NCBI GenBank assembly: GCA_043813895.1
Contig: JBDRKQ010000216.1
Coordinates: forward strand, 1-11,394
Direction: 5' to 3'
DNA: 11,394 nt
Source: CAZTAR01 sp043813895
GTDB lineage: Bacteria > Planctomycetota > Phycisphaerae > UBA1845 > UTPLA1
This document shows, in pieces, positions 6,234 to 11,394 of the stretch (the first letter of the stretch is position 1; each line of letters starts with the position of its first letter). The notes under the pieces are model-generated. The model was given only the letters and a program-made list of their open reading frames with translations. It did no database searches and was not told where the DNA came from. The translations under genes and the position numbers were made by a program.

Positions 6234-7499
6234 ATGCCAACGAGTCCGAATCAGTGCGTGCAGCCCGACAGCGATGCCGATACCGGCCGCCAGGGTCTCC
6301 TCGAAGTCGCCTTCGAGTCCCTCCCCTGCGGACTGGTCGTCTTCGACAAGCGGCTGAACCTCATCTTCCAAAACCAGACCGCCAGATCGCTGCTCCCGGA
6401 CGAGCCTGACATCTCGAGAATGTTGTCCGAACTGGCCGAGGACAGCACCTACGAAGATTGGGCCTCCGAACTGCGACGCGTCGTCGAATCGGGTCTCCCT
6501 CGAAGGCAGGACGTCGTAGTCAAGCAGGTCGGCGACACGCCGGAGACCTACCTCGACATCCTCCTCAGCCAACTCCGGCATCCCGAAACAGGCGACGCAC
6601 TCGGCGGTCTCCTACTCGTCGAGGATGTCACCTCCAGAGCCAGCATGGAGCGTCGCCTCGCCGTCTCCGAAAGACTCGCGGCAGTCGGCAAGATGGCGGC
6701 TCGCGTCGCCCACGAGTTGAACAATCCGCTCGACGGCATCCTGCGATACACCAAGCTCGCGATGCGCGTGGCACAGCAACTCCACGAGACGCACTCCCCG
6801 AAATCCGACGAGGCCTCGAGCAAGATCGTCGCGCACCTCGAACACGCGAAGTCGGGCGCGGTGCGAATGGCCGAGATCCTCGCCGACATGCTTAAGTTCT
6901 CCCGGAATGCGCCGGCAGCCTTCGAGCAAGCAACCATCAACAAAATCGTGGAAGACGCCGTCGCCGCCTTGGAAGGCCAGGCTACCGACGCCGGAGTCTC
7001 CGTCGTCTGCAACTTCCTCCAGACCGACATGCCCGTCGTGCGCGGCAGCAACCTCTTCCAGGTCTTCTGCAACCTCACGAAGAACGCCATCGACGCAATG
7101 CCGGACGGCGGCACGCTCACGATCACCACGCAGCTGCAACCCCCGGACGTCGTCATCATGTTCGAGGATACCGGAATCGGCCTGCCAGAAGAGGCCGACA
7201 AGATCTTCGAACCCTTCTTCACAACCAAAGCACCCGGCAAGGGGACAGGCCTCGGCCTGGCCGTCTGCAAGGAACTCATCGATAAGTACTCCGGCGCCAT
7301 CACCGCCTCGAACAGAGAACCGCAGGGCACCCGTATGACGGTCCGAATCCCAGTCCGCAACCTCGAGCCGTTTACACGCAGCGCCAAAGCGCAAAACCAC
7401 CAAGGTGTAGCGGCCGACGCCCCTGTCGGCCGTCAAGAGTGGCCTGAACCAGGCAACCGGAAAACCGACACCTCTTCCGCCAAGGAGCAGCCATCGTGA
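6234..7499 (+). CDS. PAS-domain sensor histidine kinase, NtrB-like
   Basis: This 421-residue kinase autophosphorylates on histidine and should pass the phosphate to the overlapping downstream regulator. There is no transmembrane segment or signal peptide, so sensing is cytoplasmic. Domains: PAS (about 20-132, beginning LLEVAFESLPCGLVVFDKRLN); dimerisation/phosphoacceptor with H-box KMAARVAHELNNPLDGI, His160; and HATPase with N-box NLTKNAIDAM (280-289), G1 DTGIGL (312-317), F-box FEPFFTT (325-331) and G2 GKGTGLGL (335-342). All catalytic motifs are intact. The ATG at 6234 has GGAAAG five bases upstream. The last 40 residues are polar, apparently disordered, and encode an in-frame hairpin repeat (7411-7432). 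The stop overlaps the regulator's GTG start (GTGA), so the two are translationally coupled. The PAS ligand is unknown. Confidence 0.95.
   Translation: MPTSPNQCVQPDSDADTGRQGLLEVAFESLPCGLVVFDKRLNLIFQNQTARSLLPDEPDISRMLSELAEDSTYEDWASELRRVVESGLPRRQDVVVKQVGDTPETYLDILLSQLRHPETGDALGGLLLVEDVTSRASMERRLAVSERLAAVGKMAARVAHELNNPLDGILRYTKLAMRVAQQLHETHSPKSDEASSKIVAHLEHAKSGAVRMAEILADMLKFSRNAPAAFEQATINKIVEDAVAALEGQATDAGVSVVCNFLQTDMPVVRGSNLFQVFCNLTKNAIDAMPDGGTLTITTQLQPPDVVIMFEDTGIGLPEEADKIFEPFFTTKAPGKGTGLGLAVCKELIDKYSGAITASNREPQGTRMTVRIPVRNLEPFTRSAKAQNHQGVAADAPVGRQEWPEPGNRKTDTSSAKEQPS
7411..7432 (+). repeat. Perfect 8-base inverted repeat in kinase 3' coding end
   Basis: CGGCCGAC (7411-7418) and GTCGGCCG (7425-7432) are exact reverse complements around the loop GCCCCT. 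It lies inside the kinase frame, translated as part of GVAADAPVGRQEW, downstream of the HATPase domain. It looks like an intergenic hairpin-type repeat tolerated in a disordered tail. Confidence 0.6.
7482..7487 (+). promoter_or_regulatory. Ribosome binding site AAGGAG for response regulator
   Basis: AAGGAG ends eight bases before the GTG at 7496 and supports that start over the downstream in-frame ATG. Confidence 0.7.
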
Positions 7500-8977
7500 G
7501 TGATTCCGAACACACCACCGCCTCAGCGGTCATGCCATCCCCCCGAGCCTCCGGGAAACAGGCCGGACGGACTGCGAAACACCGGTTGCTCCTCGTGGAC
7601 GACGACAAGCTCATCCTCGACTCACTCAGTGAGTTCCTGCAACTCGAAGACTACGAGGTGGACGGCGCCGACTCCGTCGATGCCGCGGTCACGTGCCTTG
7701 AACGACACAACTACAACGTCGTCGTCACCGACGTCAACATGCCCAAGGCCGACGGGTTTGAATTGCTCCGAATCCTGAAAGAACGCTTCCCGGACGTCGT
7801 CGCGATTGTCATCACCGGCTACGGAACCATCGAGTCCGCCGTCGAGGCAATCAAGATGGGCGCCTACGACTACCTCACCAAGCCGCTCGACGACGACGAG
7901 ATCCGCCTCACCGTGCAACGTGCCGTCCAGCAGCAATCCCTCATCCGCGAAAACCGCTCCCTCAAACAGCAGCTCGACATGCGGTACGGGCTCGACAACG
8001 TCGTCGGGCACGACTACAAGATGCTAAAGACGTTCGACCTGATTGAAACGGTCGCCGACACAAGAACAACCGTACTCATCACAGGCGAATCCGGAACCGG
8101 CAAGAGCCTGATCGCACACGCCGTCCACCACCGCTCTTCCCGTCAGCGCAACCCGTTCATCGAGATTTCCTGCGGCGCGATCCCCGAAGGGCTCCTGGAA
8201 TCCGAACTGTTCGGGCATGTCAAGGGCAGCTTCACCGGCGCCGTCGCGGACAAGGACGGCAAGTTCAAGGCCGCCGAAGGAGGCACCATCTTTCTCGACG
8301 AAATCAACTCCGCATCCGCCGCTTTCCAGGTCAAGCTCCTCCGCGTCCTTCAGGAGAAGAAGTACGAGCCCGTCGGCTCGAACAAAACCGTCAACGCGGA
8401 CGTTCGTGTCATTCTCGCCTCAAACGTCGACCTCAAACGCGAGGTCGAGGCGGGCCGCTTTCGGCAGGACCTCTACTACCGAATCAACGTCGTCTCCATC
8501 CATATGCCGTCCCTGGTCGAACGACTCGGTGACATCCCGCTGCTTGCGGACCACTTCCTCGAGAAGTACCGCGCCGAAATCGGCAAGGAGATCACCGGAT
8601 TCGCGCCCGAGACGATCCAGGCGCTTCAACGCCACCACTGGCCCGGCAACGTGCGGGAGTTGGAAAACGCCGTCGAGCGGGCGGTCGTCCTCTGCAAGGC
8701 CCGACTAATCGCCCCGATCGACCTGCCCCCGCAGGTCCTCGAAGACCAGCCCGGCGATGCCGGCGGTTCGGCCGCCCCCGACTCTTTCACGCCCATGTCA
8801 CTCAAGCAAGCGCTCGAAGACCCCGAACGCAGGATCATCGAAGCGGCGCTCAAGGCAAACAACTGGAATCGCCAGACGACCGCCGAAATGCTCGAAATCA
8901 ACCGCACCACCCTCTACAAAAAAATGAAGCGCTACGGCCTCGAATACGACCCCGCCAAACACGGAACGAAGTCATAA
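7496..8977 (+). CDS. Sigma-54-dependent response regulator, NtrC family
   Basis: Phosphorylated by the upstream kinase, this 493-residue protein should assemble into an ATPase ring and remodel sigma-54 RNA polymerase at -24/-12 promoters. Receiver domain (about 29-145): acidic pair Asp35-Asp36, phosphoacceptor Asp79 (VVTDVNMP), Thr107 and Lys129 (TKPL). AAA+ domain (about 165-400): Walker A GESGTGKS (197-204), sigma-54 contact loop GSFTGA (244-249), Walker B GGTIFLDEI (262-270), and arginine-finger region FRQDLYYRINV (322-332). Fis-type helix-turn-helix at the C-terminus (about 444-481), ending INRTTLYKKMKRYGL. Length matches NtrC/AtoC types. The contact loop has Ser where GAFTGA has Ala. The GTG start overlaps the kinase stop. 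Targets are unknown; the divergent exporter operon is an obvious candidate, and self-regulation is also possible. Confidence 0.96.
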   Translation: MSDSEHTTASAVMPSPRASGKQAGRTAKHRLLLVDDDKLILDSLSEFLQLEDYEVDGADSVDAAVTCLERHNYNVVVTDVNMPKADGFELLRILKERFPDVVAIVITGYGTIESAVEAIKMGAYDYLTKPLDDDEIRLTVQRAVQQQSLIRENRSLKQQLDMRYGLDNVVGHDYKMLKTFDLIETVADTRTTVLITGESGTGKSLIAHAVHHRSSRQRNPFIEISCGAIPEGLLESELFGHVKGSFTGAVADKDGKFKAAEGGTIFLDEINSASAAFQVKLLRVLQEKKYEPVGSNKTVNADVRVILASNVDLKREVEAGRFRQDLYYRINVVSIHMPSLVERLGDIPLLADHFLEKYRAEIGKEITGFAPETIQALQRHHWPGNVRELENAVERAVVLCKARLIAPIDLPPQVLEDQPGDAGGSAAPDSFTPMSLKQALEDPERRIIEAALKANNWNRQTTAEMLEINRTTLYKKMKRYGLEYDPAKHGTKS

Positions 8978-9022
8978 CGACAAGTCCGAAGCGCAAGCGA
9001 GAGTTCCACACAGAAACCCGCA

Positions 9023-9047
9023 GTCCTTGTATTAACTTCCCAAGGAC
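9023..9047. terminator. Possible bidirectional hairpin between convergent genes
   Basis: GTCCTTG (9023-9029) and CAAGGAC (9041-9047) are perfect inverted repeats with an 11-base loop. The place, between the regulator and the convergent exonuclease gene, suits a terminator, but neither side has a clear T-run. Confidence 0.35.
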
Positions 9048-9064
9048 CCGGTTCCTGTACAGCG

Positions 9065-9997
9065 CTATCCTGTGAGCATTTTCACGAACTCGACTTCTGC
9101 AATAATCTCCAGCTCCACGCCGCCTGCAATCAGCGATTCTGCCTTCTTCATCTTAGTGCTCTTCCGTCCATCCTTCAGTTTCGCAAAATCCTGGTCCCCC
9201 ATGACGAGAAAGTCTGTTTTCTTGCTAACAGCGCTGGTACAGCGCGCCCCATAATTCGTGACACCCTGCATCGCGTCCTCTCGCACCATTGATTGAAGTG
9301 TACCTGTGAATACGATCGTCTTTCCGAAGAAGGGGTGAGCTGGGTCGCATTCACTTAGATCAGGCTTGGCGATTTGTGATATCTTCTTTGGAGCATTCCG
9401 CCGAGGCATCCGCTCTCGCACGCCGCAAGGCTCGTAGCCATCCGGAAACAACTGCCCAATGGTAATGCCCATTCGTGCTGCCAGCTCTTCGAGGGTCGCA
9501 GTGCCTGCTTCCTCGCAAGCCCGGATCGCAACATTTGCACAGGCCGCAGCATCCTCTTCCGCGTCGTGATGCTTGAATTCAATCCCTAAGTGCTCCACGA
9601 CAGTGGGCAGGCTGTAGTTAACCAGCTTGGGCCACGCCCGTTTCGCAATAATGTATGTACAAAAGTATTGAAGACGTGGATAATCGATTCCATATTCATC
9701 CAAAACATGGCGCAACACGCTGATATCGAAACTGGCATAATGCGCAAGAATCTGTGCGCCATCGAAGTAATGGCGACAATCCTTCCAAATCGCGTCGAAC
9801 TCTGGTTTCTCAGCCACATCATCTACGGTTATCCCGTGAATGGACACGTTATATGGGTCAAAACACAATTCGGGAGGACGAATTAACCAGGACGACCTTT
9901 CCGTGACCTGCAGTCCATCTACTATTGCAATCCCAAGAGCGCAAACGCTCGATCGTTTCGAGTTCGCTGTCTCGAAGTCCATGGCGATATACTTCAT
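9065..9997 (-). CDS. DnaQ-family 3'-5' exonuclease with C-terminal BRCT domain
   Basis: This 310-residue protein pairs a DEDDh exonuclease with a BRCT domain. The ATG at 9995-9997 is chosen because GGGGAG lies seven bases upstream; a GTG 15 bases earlier is the alternative. Exonuclease (about 1-165): Exo I Asp7/Glu9 (AMDFETA), Exo II Asp91 (HYASFD), Exo III His144 and Asp149 (HHDAEEDA), a complete catalytic set for metal-dependent hydrolysis of DNA or RNA 3' ends. After a linker with basic residues (about 185-220), the BRCT domain (about 222-308) begins FFGKTIVFTGTL and contains SKKTDFLVMGD, very like DNA-ligase BRCT domains. It is probably cytoplasmic and involved in repair or end processing; BRCT may bind DNA or a partner. 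It follows ligA by 77 bases on the same strand. Its base composition is lower in GC than the rest of the window. Confidence 0.93.
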   Translation of the reverse strand: MKYIAMDFETANSKRSSVCALGIAIVDGLQVTERSSWLIRPPELCFDPYNVSIHGITVDDVAEKPEFDAIWKDCRHYFDGAQILAHYASFDISVLRHVLDEYGIDYPRLQYFCTYIIAKRAWPKLVNYSLPTVVEHLGIEFKHHDAEEDAAACANVAIRACEEAGTATLEELAARMGITIGQLFPDGYEPCGVRERMPRRNAPKKISQIAKPDLSECDPAHPFFGKTIVFTGTLQSMVREDAMQGVTNYGARCTSAVSKKTDFLVMGDQDFAKLKDGRKSTKMKKAESLIAGGVELEIIAEVEFVKMLTG

Positions 9998-10003
9998 ATA
10001 AAT

Positions 10004-10009
10004 GCTCCC
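10004..10009 (-). promoter_or_regulatory. Ribosome binding site GGGGAG for exonuclease gene
   Basis: On the minus strand GGGGAG precedes the ATG at 9995-9997 by about seven bases, deciding that start over the upstream GTG. The rest of the 9998-10074 gap holds only a distant CTCGCG/CGCGAG inverted repeat (10018-10023, 10052-10057). Confidence 0.6.
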
Positions 10010-10074
10010 CACCCGTGCTCGCGAAGAGCTTGATTCGCCAAATGCGCCACGCGCGAGAACCTACATTACGGCGA

Positions 10075-11394
10075 TCAACTGTCGCCCAACAGTGCAGAAA
10101 ACGCGTCTTCGTCCAGCACTCGAATTCCGAGCTTCCTGGCCTTGTCGAGCTTGCTGCCCGGTTTGTCGCCCGCCACGACGAAGTCTGTCTTATTGCTCAC
10201 GCTACCGCTCACCTTGCCGCCGTGCTCTTTGATCAGTGTCTCGATCTCCTTGCGACCGAACTGCGATAGTGTGCCGGTGACGACGACGGTCTTGCCAGCC
10301 AATGGTTGGTCACCGGTTCGTTTGGCTTTCGGTTGCGTCATGTTCACGCCGGCAGCCGCGAGCGCTTGCCACGCCTTCTGACCAGATGCGCTCTGAAAAA
10401 AGGACCGGATAGACTGAGCCATCTCCGGCCCGATACCTTCCACCGTTTTCAGTTCTTCCACTGTTGCTTCGGCAATGCGCGACATCTGCCCAAAATTACC
10501 AGCGATCAATTCCGCTGATGACGCGCCGATGTGACGAATGTTCAGAGCGGCCAACACGCGAGCGAGCGTCTGCTTCTTGCTTGTGTCGATATGCTCAAGT
10601 AGATTCTTAGTGTTCTTCTCACCAAACTTGTTGGGGAACCGGAGTGAAACCAGTTCGTCTCGGCAATGGGAGAGCTTGTACAGGTCTCCGAAGGATCGCA
10701 TGAGTCCTTGGTCAACAAGCTTCTGAATGCGGGCGGGACCGAGTTCAGCGATCCCGAGTCGGTTGCGTTTGTGCAGGGCGACGAGACGCGCCGCGAAATC
10801 TGCGGAGGAAGGTGGATTGAAAAAGTCGACGATAATGCCTGCGAGTTCTGCGCTGATTCCTTCGATCTTGGCAAGCTCGTCTGCAGTTGCATTTGCGAGG
10901 GCCTCCAACGAACCAAAGTGTGTCGCGAGGGACTTAGCCAGGTCGTCCCCCAAGAACGGAATCTCCAGCCTCGCCAGTGTCTTCTCAAGGGGCTCGTTCT
11001 TACTTTTTCGAATGCTAGCGATCAAGTTATCGGCACTCTTTTCGCCCAACTCCGTTGGGAAATCCAGCGAGGCAAGCTGTTCGTGACGTTTGTGGAGGTG
11101 ATAGACATCCGCCAATCCTTGCAAGAGCCCATCGACTACAAGACGATCGACCAGCGCGTCACCGACACCCTCGATGTCCATCTGATCGCGTCCGCAGAAA
11201 TACTTCAGGCGCTCCTTGAGCTGCGCTTCGCATGACGGATTGATACAGCGGATGTACACGCCGCCCTCGTCCTTCACCACATCGCCGCCGCAGACGGGGC
11301 AGTTCTTCGGCGGGACGATCCTCTTCGCACCCTGCGGCCGCTTCTCCATCACCACCCGCACCACTTGTGGGATGATCTCGCCCGCTTTCTCGAC
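10075..11394 (-). CDS. ligA: NAD+-dependent DNA ligase LigA, C-terminal part (5' end beyond window) with duplicated HhH domain
   Basis: The frame is open to the right edge (VEKAGEIIPQVVRVV, the end of the OB-fold region), so the adenylation domain with its active-site lysine lies outside. Visible residues (439) number from the edge. The zinc finger has Cys32, Cys35, Cys50 and Cys55 (CPVC...C-x4-C). A helix-hairpin-helix domain spans about 72-211 (MDIEGVGDALVDRL to VALHKRN), and a second, homologous copy spans about 213-349 (LGIAELGPARIQKL to ALAAAG). The BRCT domain is at about 364-439 (LAGKTVVVTGTL, NKTDFVVAGDKPGSKLDKA). LigA seals nicks in double-stranded DNA using NAD+ and is usually essential. 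From this point to the end, ordinary LigA has about 290 residues; the extra length is the second HhH copy. An apparent start at 11364 (GTG) is internal. Confidence 0.95.
   Translation of the reverse strand, partial: VEKAGEIIPQVVRVVMEKRPQGAKRIVPPKNCPVCGGDVVKDEGGVYIRCINPSCEAQLKERLKYFCGRDQMDIEGVGDALVDRLVVDGLLQGLADVYHLHKRHEQLASLDFPTELGEKSADNLIASIRKSKNEPLEKTLARLEIPFLGDDLAKSLATHFGSLEALANATADELAKIEGISAELAGIIVDFFNPPSSADFAARLVALHKRNRLGIAELGPARIQKLVDQGLMRSFGDLYKLSHCRDELVSLRFPNKFGEKNTKNLLEHIDTSKKQTLARVLAALNIRHIGASSAELIAGNFGQMSRIAEATVEELKTVEGIGPEMAQSIRSFFQSASGQKAWQALAAAGVNMTQPKAKRTGDQPLAGKTVVVTGTLSQFGRKEIETLIKEHGGKVSGSVSNKTDFVVAGDKPGSKLDKARKLGIRVLDEDAFSALLGDS
10348..11181 (-). repeat. Tandem duplication of HhH domain within ligA (protein level)
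   Basis: Copy 1 is encoded at 10762-11181 and copy 2 at 10348-10758. Corresponding segments align in order without large gaps: LASLDFPTELGEKSADNLIASI with LVSLRFPNKFGEKNTKNLLEHI; LARLEIPFLGDDLAKSLATHFG with LAALNIRHIGASSAELIAGNFG; ATADELAKIEGISAELAGIIVDFF with ATVEELKTVEGIGPEMAQSIRSFF. The copies have diverged, so the duplication is old, not an assembly artefact of identical sequence. Confidence 0.88.

Noticed and set aside
6548..7387. Minus-strand frames of about 275 codons opposite the kinase
   Set aside because: Ser/Arg/Ala-rich shadows; the plus strand has every kinase motif.
11365..11394. LigA starting at the GTG near 11364
   Set aside because: The frame continues upstream with VEKAGEIIPQ, the conserved LigA sequence before the zinc finger, so the gene extends past the window.
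1..11394. CRISPR array, tRNA, rRNA, integrase, transposase or attachment sites
   Set aside because: No regularly spaced long direct repeats, no tRNA-like cloverleaf, and no recombinase motifs were seen on reading.

Overview
The window has no rRNA, tRNA or phage genes, so lineage can only be inferred. It is mostly GC-rich with C/G-ending codons. It carries a three-part MacA/MacB-type exporter encoded as separate genes, an NtrB/NtrC-type two-component pair and a lipoprotein. This suggests a free-living Gram-negative-type bacterium, and a Planctomycetota (Phycisphaerae-like) or related lineage is my tentative guess. I see no CRISPR array, integrase, transposase or complete insertion sequence.

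Layout. (1) Positions 1-5542, all minus strand, read right to left: a periplasmic adaptor (HlyD/MacA type), an ABC ATPase, a MacB/FtsX-type permease, coaD (phosphopantetheine adenylyltransferase), a 198-residue protein of unknown function, and a secreted lipoprotein-like protein cut off by the left edge. Gaps are short (a few to about 80 bases) and the last two genes overlap (TTGA), so this may be one transcription unit. A six-copy heptamer array lies just before coaD and supplies its ribosome binding site. (2) Positions 5543-6233 are a 691-base non-coding divergent region with unusually many perfect palindromes and inverted repeats. (3) Positions 6234-8977, plus strand: a soluble PAS histidine kinase and a sigma-54-type response regulator, overlapping at GTGA. 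(4) Positions 8978-9064: a short convergent junction with a possible hairpin terminator. (5) Positions 9065-11394, minus strand: a DnaQ-type exonuclease fused to a BRCT domain, preceded by the C-terminal part of NAD+-dependent DNA ligase (ligA), which runs off the right edge. This block is visibly less GC-rich, especially the exonuclease.

How they may work together. The kinase and regulator form a complete phosphorelay to sigma-54 promoters and sit divergently from the exporter operon, so control of that operon is plausible but unproven; the sigma-54-like sites I found are imperfect. The ligase and exonuclease both end in BRCT domains and lie in tandem, which suggests a DNA repair pair.

The most notable observation is that this LigA has two tandem copies of its helix-hairpin-helix domain (about 140 residues each) between the zinc finger and BRCT domain, where the usual enzyme has one. 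Other points of interest are the exonuclease-BRCT fusion, the palindrome-rich divergent region, the heptamer array before coaD, and a perfect hairpin element read in frame in the kinase tail.
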